DNA from: Alteromonas_E sp965248545
GTDB lineage: Bacteria > Pseudomonadota > Gammaproteobacteria > Enterobacterales > Alteromonadaceae
Direction: 5' to 3'
Length of the DNA: 64,000 bases
Assembly: GCA_965248545.1 (NCBI GenBank)
Contig: OZ252110.1
Span: forward strand, 434,001-498,000
Below, one piece after another: positions 26,894-36,947 of this stretch; position 1 is the first letter of the stretch, and each line of letters starts with the position of its first letter. A model generated the notes under the pieces. That model was not told where the DNA came from, did no database searches, and saw only the letters and a program-made list of their open reading frames with translations. The translations under genes were made by a program, and so were the position numbers.

Positions 26894-28204
26894 ATGAAAA
26901 ATTCAGCAGAAAATCTCAAATCTGAGTTAAAAAGTCTTAAAGCGCAAAAAGGCCTAATCTCAAAACAGTTCAAACATGTAGACAAAGATAGTACACAGTT
27001 CAAAGAGCTTAAAGTTGAGATTGGCGGCATCAGTTCGCGGATCAAGAATATTGAATCTAAGCTCAAGAAATTGCTCCAAGTCGAGCCTGATGACCAGGTC
27101 AGCAAACAAGAACCCATAATAGAAGAGCCTGGATTGTTTTGTGAAACCGAAAGTATTTTTGGCCAGCCGTTTGAGATTAATATGTGGCTTGGCGAAGAAG
27201 TCCCTCCTGAGTGGTGGAGCTGGTTGGAAACTCACAACCAGCTTCTATACCAGCAACGGCGCTTCATTGATTTACTAGCGAGTGACTTTCAACTAACCGT
27301 AATTCTGGTTGCCGCAAAAGACACTAGCGGTAATTTCATCGGCGGCGTAACACTGTTGATGAAGGAGAGCAAACTTTTTGGTCGTTTCGCAACGTCTATA
27401 CCGCATGTCAATTATGGTGGTATCGTAACGCAGTTTAAAGACGTAGAGCAGCGACTGCTCGAGCAGGTTCCAACGGTCTGTGGTCGCTATGGATTAAAAC
27501 GAATAGAAATCAGAAGCGCGCGACAAGCCACAGGTAAAATTCCTGCGTCAACAAAAAAAGTTTCTATGCTACGAAGCCTTCCCAACAGCATTGAGGAACT
27601 AGACAAACAGTTGGGTTCAAAAATTAGGTCTCAAATCAAAAAGGCTGAACGATTCAAGCCGGCAGTGAGGTTTGGAAGAGAAGAATTGTTAGACGATTTT
27701 TACCATGTATTTAGCACGAATATGCGCGACCTTGGTACACCCGTCTATCCGAAATGTTGGTTCTCAAAATTACTGAACCAGTTCCCTGAAAGTACAGAAG
27801 TTTGTATTGTATACATGGATGAATCTCCTGTTTCTTGCGGGTTCCTTATGGCTAATGGTGACTTAGTTGAAATCCCTTGGGCTTCGACTCTAAAGAGCGC
27901 AAACAAATTCAATATGAACATGTGGATGTATCATCAAATTTTACATCATTGTATCACCAAGCATGCTAAGTGGTTTGATTTCGGTCGATCGACAGTAGAC
28001 GCAGGAACTTTCAAGTTTAAAAAGCAGTGGGGGGCGAAACCACGCCAATTATACTGGTACATGGCAGACACTAACGAATTCCGAATAAGTAGTGATTTAA
28101 CACCGGACAATCCGAAATTTCGATTGGCAATTGCCTGTTGGCAAAAGCTCCCCGTTTGGCTCGCGAATATTATAGGCCCTAGAATTATTTCTCATCTCTC
28201 ATGA
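26894..28204 (+). CDS. FemAB-related protein of the XrtA/PEP-CTERM system with N-terminal coiled coil
   Basis: Residues about 95-430 match the FemAB-related proteins found in exosortase A loci, with double GNAT-like fold segments (IPHVNYGGIV, YPKCWFSKLLNQFP, FDFGRSTVDAGTFKFKKQWGA). FemAB enzymes transfer amino acids from aminoacyl-tRNA to a peptide or sugar amine. Unusually, residues 1-63 form a highly charged heptad-rich coiled coil resembling a tRNA-binding helical arm, making the protein longer than the usual roughly 330-350 aa. Its stop overlaps the next start (ATGA). It probably modifies the EPS or a surface protein. Confidence 0.86.
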   Translation: MKNSAENLKSELKSLKAQKGLISKQFKHVDKDSTQFKELKVEIGGISSRIKNIESKLKKLLQVEPDDQVSKQEPIIEEPGLFCETESIFGQPFEINMWLGEEVPPEWWSWLETHNQLLYQQRRFIDLLASDFQLTVILVAAKDTSGNFIGGVTLLMKESKLFGRFATSIPHVNYGGIVTQFKDVEQRLLEQVPTVCGRYGLKRIEIRSARQATGKIPASTKKVSMLRSLPNSIEELDKQLGSKIRSQIKKAERFKPAVRFGREELLDDFYHVFSTNMRDLGTPVYPKCWFSKLLNQFPESTEVCIVYMDESPVSCGFLMANGDLVEIPWASTLKSANKFNMNMWMYHQILHHCITKHAKWFDFGRSTVDAGTFKFKKQWGAKPRQLYWYMADTNEFRISSDLTPDNPKFRLAIACWQKLPVWLANIIGPRIISHLS

Positions 28205-29211
28205 CTACAGAAGTTGAAGTTAGGATCCATCAAAATATAGGTGAAATGGAGCAGCTATCAAACTGTTGGGATTCACTCAATGATAAGTCGGAAGCTTCTG
28301 TGTTTGGCACCTACGCTTGGAACTATCGCCAATTTGAGCTGCATGAGCGAACATTAGTGGTTTCAGCCTGGAGGGCAAACGAGTGTGTCCTAATTTTACC
28401 TGTAAAGTTGGGCTGGTTATCAAATAAACTCAAGCTTCAATGCATTAAGCATTTGGCAACGGCGTTTACTGACTACCAGTGTATCCTGGTTAAGCCTAGT
28501 GAGAAGGCTGCAGAGCTACTTGATACCTCACTACGAGCCTTAGCTTCTCATCTCGGTAGACGGCTGCCGGTCCACTTTGCCAATCCATCAAAACTAATGA
28601 AAGATTTGGTTAGTCGCCTCTCCGGCTATCGGGTAATCGAAACCAATAAGTGGGTACATTGTGAATTCGATGCAGCAGAGGCTCCACTTAAAAGTAAGCT
28701 GCATAGAGAAGCCCGGCGAAGAAAGAAAAAGCTGAATGAATTAGGGTCAATCGAAATAGTTATCGATCATTTGCCTACTGAACAGGATATACGTTGGGTT
28801 CTGGCACAGAATGCTGCTCAATATGGGAGTAATCGTCTAACATCATCTTCGCATACAGACAGAACAATGGCACTTTTGCGGGATGTTAGATCTTATCTGA
28901 GCTTTTCTACAATTCTTTTGAACTCAGACCCGATATATTCTCACCTAGGCTTCACGCATAAATCTAAGTTACAGTATTACCTTCTCGCGTCAGACCCTCA
29001 ATATAAAGCTTACTCTCCTGGTATCGTCTTGCTTAACGAGCTTGTAACGTCTCGGAGCACAACCGGAATCGATTATCTTAGAGGGGAGGAGGATTACAAA
29101 CGACATTGGTCAAATAGAATTTACTCTGACAATGGCTTGCTTTTAATCCCTCCGGGGCTGCCTTGGGCCGAAAAACTACTCGCTCGCTATTGGGCGACAC
29201 GAAATCAGTAA
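28201..29211 (+). CDS. GNAT/CelD-like acyltransferase (FemAB-related fold)
   Basis: A 336-aa protein resembling the BioF2/CelD branch of GNAT-fold proteins seen in EPS clusters. LKSKLHREARRRKKKLNELG is the basic segment found before the acyl-donor site, and a C-terminal GIDYLRGEEDYKRHWSN is the conserved end motif. Translationally coupled to the FemAB gene, so the two may act in sequence. Acyl donor unknown. Its end overlaps the convergent deacetylase gene by 7 bp. Confidence 0.8.
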   Translation: MTTEVEVRIHQNIGEMEQLSNCWDSLNDKSEASVFGTYAWNYRQFELHERTLVVSAWRANECVLILPVKLGWLSNKLKLQCIKHLATAFTDYQCILVKPSEKAAELLDTSLRALASHLGRRLPVHFANPSKLMKDLVSRLSGYRVIETNKWVHCEFDAAEAPLKSKLHREARRRKKKLNELGSIEIVIDHLPTEQDIRWVLAQNAAQYGSNRLTSSSHTDRTMALLRDVRSYLSFSTILLNSDPIYSHLGFTHKSKLQYYLLASDPQYKAYSPGIVLLNELVTSRSTTGIDYLRGEEDYKRHWSNRIYSDNGLLLIPPGLPWAEKLLARYWATRNQ

Positions 29212-30074
29212 ACGCCATTTGCGACGTCAGTCCACTTTCCATATTTTGGGTAACGCTTACCCAAATACAGTTCTTGCATAGACACCCAATCATAAAGTTT
29301 ACAGAGGCGCGTTAGTTTTGATAGCGCCTTACTTTGGTTAATGTGATGCCGAAAGTTAGATTTAAAATTACTTGGGATCCGCGGCTGCTCAGGGTCAAAC
29401 TCCCATGGATGAGTATAGAAATTACCTCCATCGCATTGTGATGCACGCTTGAAAGCCCAGTTGAACAAAGCAAAAGGCAACAAGCGGAAATAACCACCGC
29501 CCCCCGCTGGTAAATTTGAATCAAACATTGGTAGCGTTGTGACAGGAATCTCTAAAAGACCATTTTCCAAATAAAACGGTGTTAGGGGCGCTTTTGGAAC
29601 ACCATAGAGGTCGTGCTTAATCGGATAACAACTTGAGCTGTACTCATAACCCGCTTCTAAAATTCTATCATGCGCCCATTCATTATTTTTGTCGATCGAG
29701 AAGCACGGCGCTCGATATCCTTTAATTTCTGAGCCACTGGTATCCTCAAGAAGCTTTTTGGCTGATGAAATATCGTCAAAAAAGGAATTAGAATCCTGTT
29801 TCGAGAGATGTTGATGCATAAAACCATGGCTGGCTAATTCATGTCCGTTGGAGACAATGTCTTGAATGACGCCTGGCAGTTCTTTTGCAACCCAGCCTAA
29901 CGTAAAAAAAGTCGCCTTCACATGCTGCTTTTCGAACACTTCAAAAAGCGACTCCATTTGAATTCGTAAACGCGACTCACAGCTCCGCCACTTATCAGGT
30001 GATATGTCGTTCGCAAATGCTTCGACCTGAAAATACTCTTCCACGTCAACGGTCATTGCATTAAGATTTGTCAT
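29205..30074 (-). CDS. XrtA-system polysaccharide deacetylase
   Basis: Matches the deacetylase subfamily specific to exosortase A loci: MTVDVEEYFQVEAFA at the N-terminus (Asp-containing motif 1), ELASHGFMHQHLS (His pair of motif 2), KGYRAPCFSID (motif 3), and the end motif THPWEFDPEQPR. No signal peptide. Predicted to remove N-acetyl groups from EPS amino sugars. The first Met at 30074 is used; Met7 at 30056 is possible. Divergent from prsT across 161 bp. Confidence 0.92.
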   Translation of the reverse strand: MTNLNAMTVDVEEYFQVEAFANDISPDKWRSCESRLRIQMESLFEVFEKQHVKATFFTLGWVAKELPGVIQDIVSNGHELASHGFMHQHLSKQDSNSFFDDISSAKKLLEDTSGSEIKGYRAPCFSIDKNNEWAHDRILEAGYEYSSSCYPIKHDLYGVPKAPLTPFYLENGLLEIPVTTLPMFDSNLPAGGGGYFRLLPFALFNWAFKRASQCDGGNFYTHPWEFDPEQPRIPSNFKSNFRHHINQSKALSKLTRLCKLYDWVSMQELYLGKRYPKYGKWTDVANGVY

Positions 30075-30235
30075 ACTCTGGATTCGAATAGATAAAATAA
30101 AGCGAAGTATCTATCTCTTTGTCTTCATAGTAAAGTATAGATAAATGAATTAGGTGATGAAAAACAGTAGTAATTACTCAATTTCTAGACGTAAACGGAA
30201 ACGTACTGACTGCGTTGTAATAAGAGGGAATTAGA

Positions 30236-32992
30236 ATGAATCGAACGATGGTAATAGTCTTTGTCTTGGCGGCACTCTTAACGGCTTGTCAGCCAGCAAT
30301 GGATAAGCAAGAGGAACTCAGCCAAGTTCGTCTTCTAATCGAGCAAGCAGACTATCAGACAGCGAGAATACAATTACAAAATCTTGCGGTCGAATTTCCC
30401 GAAGACCAAGAGATAAGAATTGTACTCGCAGACACGCTAATGAGTATGGGCTCTTACGCCAGTGCTGAGAAAGAATACGAGAGAGCAATTGAACTCGGTA
30501 ATAGCGATACTAGAGTTGCATCCATGCTGGCGCTGGCCAACATTTATTTGAGTGACTTTGAAGACGTTATACAAATCACTGAAAAATTGGAATCAAATGA
30601 TAGAACTTCCGCACAAATCACAACGTACGCAGGCATCGCACATGCCGGTCTCGGCGACTTACCAATCGCAATTGAACAGTTTACGGCCGCCAGTGAATCG
30701 AGCGAGTCGGATCAATACGCACAATTGTCCAAAGCTTATTTGCAAAGCCAGGAGGGTAATACTGAACTTGCAATCAAAACCCTTGATTTTTCCTCTGAAT
30801 CTTCAGCAATCTTCCTCGAAGGTATTTACTTAAGAGGAAAGCTCCAACTCAGTATTTCAGACTTCGAATCGGCGGCTGAATCATTAGCGTTGTTTTATAA
30901 AAACCAACCAGAATCGAGAGAAGCTAAATTATTCTTGGCAAATGCGCTAGTTCAGAAAGGAGACTTAGCCGCAGCTCGGCCCCACATTGAAAGCTTGATC
31001 CAAGAATTCCCCAACCAAGCTTTCGTGAACCAAATGATGGGATTAGTATACTTCTATGAAGGTGATTTTGAGCAGGCCAAATTTCACGCTGAGCGCGCTA
31101 TCAGCAATGGATATTCAAGTGATATAGCATTGGTAATTCAGGGCTTAAGTGCATACCGATTAGGCTTGTTTGAGCAAGCTCACAGGGCCTTACGCACAGT
31201 TGTATCCCGACTTCCTCTAAACCACCCTGCTAATCGGGCATTTTTATTAACCCAGCTCAGCTTAGGCTATGAAACGGATACCGAAAGCCATAGTAATTTT
31301 ATAGAAAATTTAGACGAAGATGATATCGATGTAGCAACATTATTGGGAACGAAACTGGCAGATGAAGGCAAAATTGAGCAAGCTCAAAATATTCTTAATG
31401 AGTTAAGCACAGTCAACCTTAAAAATGCTGAAGACTATTCCAATATTGGTCTCTTGAAACTTAGGCTTGAAGATCCAAGTGGGGTAGAAGATTTAAGGTT
31501 GGCATTACAGAAATCTCCAGAGCTTACCAATGCTAAACTAGGATTAATCGATGCTTACGTAAAATTACAGGATTACGAAGCATTATTAGCGTTGGGTAAT
31601 GAAATAATTTCTAGTGGGAATGATATTGTGTTGGGTTACAACACAGTTGGACTTGCCAACCGTTTGTTGGGAAAGGTTAGTGAGGCTAAAGAAGCGTACA
31701 AGCAAGCGCTAGAGATTGACCAGAGAAACCCAGCATCTAGAGTTTATTTGGCAAAGCAATCACTGGCGGAGAACTTAAAAGAGGATGCCATTAATTATCT
31801 CACCCCGCTCGTATCCGATAATCCTGAGTATGAGCAGGGTATCAAATTGCTATTTTCCATTTATCAGCAGAATGGCCAAACAGACAAAGCCATAGCCGTT
31901 CTTCAAGAGGCACTGGAAAAGGCACCTGACAGCCAAATGTTGAAAATATCTCTCGCAAGAGCATACCTCAGTGAGTCTAGGTATGAAGATGTAAAAAACA
32001 CGCTCAAGATAGCAAACCTTGAACCGCGCTATGCAGAAACTTACTACCTCACTTTACTTGAAACTAACTTGCAAGAATTCAACATTTCTGATGCTGAAGC
32101 ATTGCTGTCTGAGTGGGTAAATGATTATCCCAAAAGCGAGACGGCAGCGCTGAGTCAAATAGCATTTTTAGAACAATTTAATCGAGCCGAAGACGCCAGA
32201 GATGCCCTGAATCGAGCATTGGATTACCTACCGTCCTCATCACAATTTAGAGCATTAAAAATAAAGCAAGAAATTGAGCGGGGTTATACCAAAAACGCAG
32301 CGAATTTACTGCAAAAGATGCCCGAGGAGTTTAAAGCCACGCTAGCAGCAAGAGCGCTTGATTCACATCTCAAAATATCTGAAAACAAATATGAGGGCAC
32401 ATTGCCTGTCTTACTTGAGGCATATAAAGAGTCACCAACACTGTTTAATGCCAAAGGTATTATCAAGATATACAAAGGGCTTAACCAGCCTGAGAATGCC
32501 GTCCAATTTCTTCAGGAGCGTGTCGATGCATATCCTGGCGATGTTTACAGCAGGAGTATTCTAGCGAATCTTACCTTTTATGAGGCCCCTGAAAACTCAT
32601 TAAAGCAATATGAATACATTCTCAAGGTTCAGCCCACAAACATTATTGCTGCTAATAATTTAGCTTGGTTGCTATTCGAGGCCAACCAGCTAGAAAAAGC
32701 CAGAACGGTCTCTTTATCAGCGCTATCGATCAGAAGAAATATACCTTCATTACTTCATACTGCGGGAAGAATCGAATATGCGCTAGGCAATTTCCAGTCG
32801 GCTGCAGATTTGCTGGCTGAGGCATTCTTGATGTCCCCATCCCCCTTGATCGGATACTACTACGCTTCTTCACTAGTTAACCTAGGTAAGAGCGAAGATG
32901 CGTTGGCAATTCTTAAGTCCTTGCAAACCTCAGGTGATGAGGCTCTAGACCAAAATATCACACAGTTGAATGATAAGCTTAGGGGAAGTTGA
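30236..32992 (+). CDS. prsT: TPR-repeat lipoprotein PrsT of the XrtA/PEP-CTERM system
   Basis: A 918-aa lipoprotein: signal peptide with lipobox LLTAC (Cys18), then tandem tetratricopeptide repeats over almost the whole length. The repeat pattern (A..L..AL......) is dense from about residue 30 to 910. PrsT is a marker of exosortase A loci and is thought to scaffold EPS or protein export at the periplasmic face. RBS AGAGGGAA lies just before ATG 30236. It is transcribed alone, ending at a hairpin at 33019. Confidence 0.92.
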   Translation: MNRTMVIVFVLAALLTACQPAMDKQEELSQVRLLIEQADYQTARIQLQNLAVEFPEDQEIRIVLADTLMSMGSYASAEKEYERAIELGNSDTRVASMLALANIYLSDFEDVIQITEKLESNDRTSAQITTYAGIAHAGLGDLPIAIEQFTAASESSESDQYAQLSKAYLQSQEGNTELAIKTLDFSSESSAIFLEGIYLRGKLQLSISDFESAAESLALFYKNQPESREAKLFLANALVQKGDLAAARPHIESLIQEFPNQAFVNQMMGLVYFYEGDFEQAKFHAERAISNGYSSDIALVIQGLSAYRLGLFEQAHRALRTVVSRLPLNHPANRAFLLTQLSLGYETDTESHSNFIENLDEDDIDVATLLGTKLADEGKIEQAQNILNELSTVNLKNAEDYSNIGLLKLRLEDPSGVEDLRLALQKSPELTNAKLGLIDAYVKLQDYEALLALGNEIISSGNDIVLGYNTVGLANRLLGKVSEAKEAYKQALEIDQRNPASRVYLAKQSLAENLKEDAINYLTPLVSDNPEYEQGIKLLFSIYQQNGQTDKAIAVLQEALEKAPDSQMLKISLARAYLSESRYEDVKNTLKIANLEPRYAETYYLTLLETNLQEFNISDAEALLSEWVNDYPKSETAALSQIAFLEQFNRAEDARDALNRALDYLPSSSQFRALKIKQEIERGYTKNAANLLQKMPEEFKATLAARALDSHLKISENKYEGTLPVLLEAYKESPTLFNAKGIIKIYKGLNQPENAVQFLQERVDAYPGDVYSRSILANLTFYEAPENSLKQYEYILKVQPTNIIAANNLAWLLFEANQLEKARTVSLSALSIRRNIPSLLHTAGRIEYALGNFQSAADLLAEAFLMSPSPLIGYYYASSLVNLGKSEDALAILKSLQTSGDEALDQNITQLNDKLRGS

Positions 32993-33018
32993 ATTCTCGG
33001 CTGAATGAGGAGAAATAA

Positions 33019-33047
33019 CCTCAAGCTTTATTTACAAAAGCTTGAGG
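33019..33047. terminator. Hairpin between convergent prsT and sugar transferase genes
   Basis: CCTCAAGCTTT (33019-33029), a 7-nt loop, and its exact complement (33037-33047). On the minus strand it is followed by TTATTT, fitting a terminator for the sugar transferase transcript; on the plus strand no T-run follows, but it could protect the prsT 3' end. Confidence 0.65.
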
Positions 33048-33138
33048 CCATTCTTCGAAGGAAAGTGTCAAACAACCTTTTTTTTCGTGCCTTGATACAC
33101 AATATCCGTTTTTTCGGTGTGACTTGCTTGTTGCTCAA

Positions 33139-34551
33139 TCAGCGCCCTTTGCCAAACAACACTACTTCAACAGTTCGAATCAATATAAGCATATCCAAAA
33201 GCAGGCTTTGGTGCTTTACGTAGTAAAGATCGAATTTGAGCTTTTCCAAAGAGTCCTCAATACTTGCACCATAGGGATAGTTTAACTGTGCCCAACCTGC
33301 CAACCCGGGTTTGACATTATGTCGTTGATTGTAATAGGGGACTTCACGAATCAATTGTTCTACGAATTCTGGTCTCTCCGGCCTTGGACCAATGAAAGAC
33401 ATTTCACCTTTGAACACATTAAATAACTGTGGTAATTCGTCTATCCTATATTTTCGTATGAATGCACCAATCCTTGTTACCCTAGAATCATTCTTACTTG
33501 CCCATTTCGCGCCATCTTTTTCAGCGTCAGGTCGCATACTGCGAAATTTCATAATAGAGAAAAGTTTGCCATTCAGCCCTACTCGCTCCTGCTTGTACAA
33601 AACAGAAGCACCAGTTCTTCTGCCATCGTCCATGTATATTATGAGCGCTGTAACAACCATGAACGGCCAAACAAAGAAGAAAACGCAGAACGCCATAAGG
33701 GCATTGAAACTGTAATCAACGGCATCTCGCAAGTAGTTCTGGGAGTGAAATCCGTTCGAATAAATCACCCAGCTTGGATACATGAGGTTTACAACTATTT
33801 GACCAGTCTCTCTTTCCATAAAATCAAGAAGGTCGGTTACCTCTATCCCTCTCAAGCGACAGTCAAATAAAACGTCTATCGGTAACGTACCCCTTCGCTG
33901 ATCACAGGCAATAACGATTTCTTCTATATCGTTGTCGATTAAAAAGGATTTAAAACGTTCGTCTATTTTAACGTGAATGATCTTTTCGTTTACGATTCCA
34001 CTTTCGCGATTATCCCCCGGTATTGGCACGAAACCCACCAATTCGAATCCAAGTCTATCGACGTCTCTCCTCATTCGTTTTTCAATAATTGATGCTCTCT
34101 CACCGGCACCGAGTACGATTATTCTGGTTCTGCCAAGCCCCAACAATCCGAGACGATTGGTGAAATACCGGAAAAAAACCAGCGTTACGATACTCAGCGA
34201 TATCGCGCTAGGTAGGTAATATGGATGCATATTTAAACCACTGAAAAAGGTGCCTGTGGTCACTTCGACTACAAAATAAGTCAACGCAAAGCTTACGAAA
34301 ATGCGCCGAATAATCCCTCTAAACGTCTCTCTTAACTTTGCTTCATAAAGGCCTACCGACAATGAACACAGTAGAGCGCAGAATGTGATTAATAAAACAT
34401 TGATTATCAACGGTTCGGTTTTGGGCGACTCCATAACCTCCAAGTAGGTTAAAAAGAAACTGGCTATGTAAGTTGTATAAGAAATTAACAATGCTTCTGT
34501 AATGACAAGAGCATTTGATCGTTTATTCTGCCTATTCTTGGGAGCTGGCAT
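33139..34551 (-). CDS. XrtA-system undecaprenyl-phosphate sugar phosphotransferase (priming transferase)
   Basis: Four or five N-terminal membrane segments, a central Rossmann-like CoA-binding-type domain (RIIVLGAGERA), a further membrane hairpin near residue 285, and a C-terminal bacterial sugar transferase domain: KQERVGLNGKLFSIMKFRSM, YRIDELPQLFNVFKGEMS, GPRPERPEF and KPGLAGWAQ. This is the priming glycosyltransferase of exosortase A loci, which moves sugar-1-phosphate to undecaprenyl phosphate and starts the repeat unit. ATG 34551 is divergent from the export gene at 34704. Confidence 0.93.
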   Translation of the reverse strand: MPAPKNRQNKRSNALVITEALLISYTTYIASFFLTYLEVMESPKTEPLIINVLLITFCALLCSLSVGLYEAKLRETFRGIIRRIFVSFALTYFVVEVTTGTFFSGLNMHPYYLPSAISLSIVTLVFFRYFTNRLGLLGLGRTRIIVLGAGERASIIEKRMRRDVDRLGFELVGFVPIPGDNRESGIVNEKIIHVKIDERFKSFLIDNDIEEIVIACDQRRGTLPIDVLFDCRLRGIEVTDLLDFMERETGQIVVNLMYPSWVIYSNGFHSQNYLRDAVDYSFNALMAFCVFFFVWPFMVVTALIIYMDDGRRTGASVLYKQERVGLNGKLFSIMKFRSMRPDAEKDGAKWASKNDSRVTRIGAFIRKYRIDELPQLFNVFKGEMSFIGPRPERPEFVEQLIREVPYYNQRHNVKPGLAGWAQLNYPYGASIEDSLEKLKFDLYYVKHQSLLLDMLILIRTVEVVLFGKGR

Positions 34552-34703
34552 TCAGGATTTCCAAATAAAAATCAACATAATTGCCATATGATAAACAAAC
34601 TAATTGATATAGACTACGAATCAGTTGAAGAAAAATACATTGAATTAACTATTTTTTTTCGTAAACCTAAAGGCTACGTGATACACATTTCTTGGAAGAA
34701 ATT

Positions 34704-35333
34704 ATGAAGACCATCACTATTGTAAAAAACATCGCTGTCTTAGCCCTATTAACTGTGTTGACTGCGTGCAGCTCAGCCACGCTCCCGGAAGCGACACCCA
34801 GGGCATCACTCACCACGGACGTCAACAATTACCAGTACCTTATTGGACCTGGAGACAACCTGACCATCTTTGTATGGAGAAATCCAGAGATTTCAGGCAG
34901 TTTCATAGTTCGACCTGACGGTAAAGTAACCACCTCACTCGTGGAAGACATTGTAGTAGCCGGAAAAACGCCTACTATGCTAGCGCGCGAACTTGAAGAG
35001 GAATTATCAACTTTTATCAACTCCCCCAGAGTAACCGTTAGTGTTAATGCATTTCAAGGCCCATTCAGTGAACAAGTCAGAGTCATTGGTGAGGCAACAA
35101 ATCCCCGAGCGGTCAACTACACACAACATATGACTTTACTAGACCTTATGATAGCAGTTGGTGGTCTCACAGAGTTTGCGGATGGAAATAGGGCCAAGCT
35201 TGTTCGTGTAGTTAACGGTCAGCAAAAGAGCTTCGAAGTCGATATTGACGATTTGATAAGGAAGGGAGATATCGAAAAAAATGTAGATGTATTGCCTGGT
35301 GATATTGTAATTATCCCTGAAGCCTGGTTCTAA
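34704..35333 (+). CDS. XrtA-system polysaccharide export lipoprotein (Wza-like)
   Basis: Outer-membrane polysaccharide export protein of the short type. Signal peptide with lipobox VLTAC (Cys22 from ATG 34704), poly-export domain (YLIGPGDNLTIFVWRNPEISG, FIVRPDGKVT), and one SLBB domain (VRVIGEATNPRAVNYTQHMTLLDLMIAVGGL). ATG 34704 is preferred to TTG 34692 because GGAAGAA then sits as its ribosome site. First gene of the export operon with the chain-length protein, kinase and barrel. Confidence 0.93.
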   Translation: MKTITIVKNIAVLALLTVLTACSSATLPEATPRASLTTDVNNYQYLIGPGDNLTIFVWRNPEISGSFIVRPDGKVTTSLVEDIVVAGKTPTMLARELEEELSTFINSPRVTVSVNAFQGPFSEQVRVIGEATNPRAVNYTQHMTLLDLMIAVGGLTEFADGNRAKLVRVVNGQQKSFEVDIDDLIRKGDIEKNVDVLPGDIVIIPEAWF

Positions 35334-35360
35334 GATAAGCATTTATTAGGGATATAGCTA

Positions 35361-36947
35361 ATGCAAGATTTACAAAGCTCTCTTGATGGTGTTCTCGACT
35401 ACATTAGAGGCATATGGATTAAAAAACGCTACGTGATGATAGCAAGCTGGTTGATAATACCAGTTGGTTTGATTTATGTATCTATGATGCCTGACGTATA
35501 CCGTTCGGAAGCAAAGATTTTCATAGATACTGGCTCAGAACTTGATATGGCACTCAGAGGTTTGACTTTTGAAGAAAATCCAAACCAGAAGATAGCCATG
35601 ATGGTCCAGACGTTGAAAAGTAGAGATAATCTGGAAAAGATTGCTCGTGGAGCAGATTTAGATATTACTGCCGCCTCACCGGACGAGTACAATGCATTAC
35701 TAGAGTCCTTATCAGACGATGTAAAACTGCTAGCCCCTGCACCAAGGAGTCAGGACAATGTGTACACCATTTATTATGTTCACCGAGAAGCGGTTACCGC
35801 GCGAAATGTTGTACAAGAAACACTCGACATATTTGTGGAAGGCGCATTAGGGGAATCTCGGGCGGGGAATACCACTGCCAATCGTTTCTTAGACGAACAG
35901 ATTGTAGAATATGAACTAAGGTTGTCCCAATCAGAGCAGCAAATGGCGGACTTTCAACGACGAAATGCCGACCTTTTACCCGTATCCGGAACTTTCTATT
36001 CACGCTTAGGCAACCTTCAAGAAGAACTTGACGTTACCAGATTGCAAATCGATGAACTCACCAAGCAAAAAGAAACATTCTTGGCTCAGTTACAAGTTCA
36101 GAAAGAAGCGCTGAGTAATAATAATGTGCAAGCCGGTTCCGAGCCTCTAATTCAAACCCGCTACGATGCTCGAATAGTTGAACTTGAGGCCAGCCTAGAT
36201 CAATTGAAAATTAGATTCACTGATTTACATCCAGAGGTAGTCGAAACATCAAGGCTTCTTGATTCACTTCGCAAAAACAGAGATCGAGAAATAGAATCGT
36301 TCTTAGCACAACAAGCAAACTCTGTTGATTTAATACAGCCGAATCAGATTAGCGTCGATATTCGCAGCGAAATAAACCGGGTTGATGGCGAGATCGCTTC
36401 ATTACAAGTCAGAGAAGAGAGCTTTCTTAATAAAATCACTGAACTTAGAACGAAAATAGACTTAGTCCCTCAGTTAGAGGCAGAACAAGTCGCCTTGAAC
36501 AGAGACTATGAAATATTAAAACAAAACTATTTAGAGTTGCTGTCAAGAAGAGAGTCCGCTGACCTATCGCAAAAAGCCGACGTCAGTGCAGAAGATTTTC
36601 AATTTAGAATCATAGAACCGCCCATGGTTCCGATTGAGCCTGACGGTCCAAATCGATTAGTTTTCTATACTTTAGTCCTATTGATCGGCTTTGGTGCAGG
36701 AATTGGCATCGCTTTCATAATCAGTCAGTTCTCCCCAATTTTAATCAGAGCGTCTCAATTGAGGTTAGTAAGTGACTTCCCGGTGTTGGGTGCTGTGAGC
36801 CATCTAAATAGAGAAGTAATAGCTAAAAAGGCGAGAATTAGATTGTTTCTGTTTATTCTGTCCTCGGGAGCCTTAATCGCTATGTATGGAACATTGATGG
36901 TCGCTGAGTTACTGCGCATCGATGTAATGGGGAGACTATTGTCGTGA
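35361..36947 (+). CDS. XrtA-system chain-length determinant (Wzz/Wzc-N type)
   Basis: Inner-membrane co-polymerase that sets EPS chain length. N-terminal membrane segment at about residues 25-40, a large periplasmic part with long coiled coils between residues 190 and 400 (LRLSEQQMADFQRRN, LDQLKIRFTDLHPEVVETSR), the proline-rich FRIIEPPMVPIEPDGPNR segment, a membrane helix near 440, and an extra C-terminal helix near 500. Its stop overlaps the kinase GTG (GTGA), so regulator and kinase are produced together, the split form of a Wzc protein. Confidence 0.93.
   Translation: MQDLQSSLDGVLDYIRGIWIKKRYVMIASWLIIPVGLIYVSMMPDVYRSEAKIFIDTGSELDMALRGLTFEENPNQKIAMMVQTLKSRDNLEKIARGADLDITAASPDEYNALLESLSDDVKLLAPAPRSQDNVYTIYYVHREAVTARNVVQETLDIFVEGALGESRAGNTTANRFLDEQIVEYELRLSQSEQQMADFQRRNADLLPVSGTFYSRLGNLQEELDVTRLQIDELTKQKETFLAQLQVQKEALSNNNVQAGSEPLIQTRYDARIVELEASLDQLKIRFTDLHPEVVETSRLLDSLRKNRDREIESFLAQQANSVDLIQPNQISVDIRSEINRVDGEIASLQVREESFLNKITELRTKIDLVPQLEAEQVALNRDYEILKQNYLELLSRRESADLSQKADVSAEDFQFRIIEPPMVPIEPDGPNRLVFYTLVLLIGFGAGIGIAFIISQFSPILIRASQLRLVSDFPVLGAVSHLNREVIAKKARIRLFLFILSSGALIAMYGTLMVAELLRIDVMGRLLS

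Noticed and set aside
33005..33223. Small frame after prsT
   Set aside because: It contains the terminator hairpin and overlaps the 3' end of the sugar transferase gene; no coding signs.
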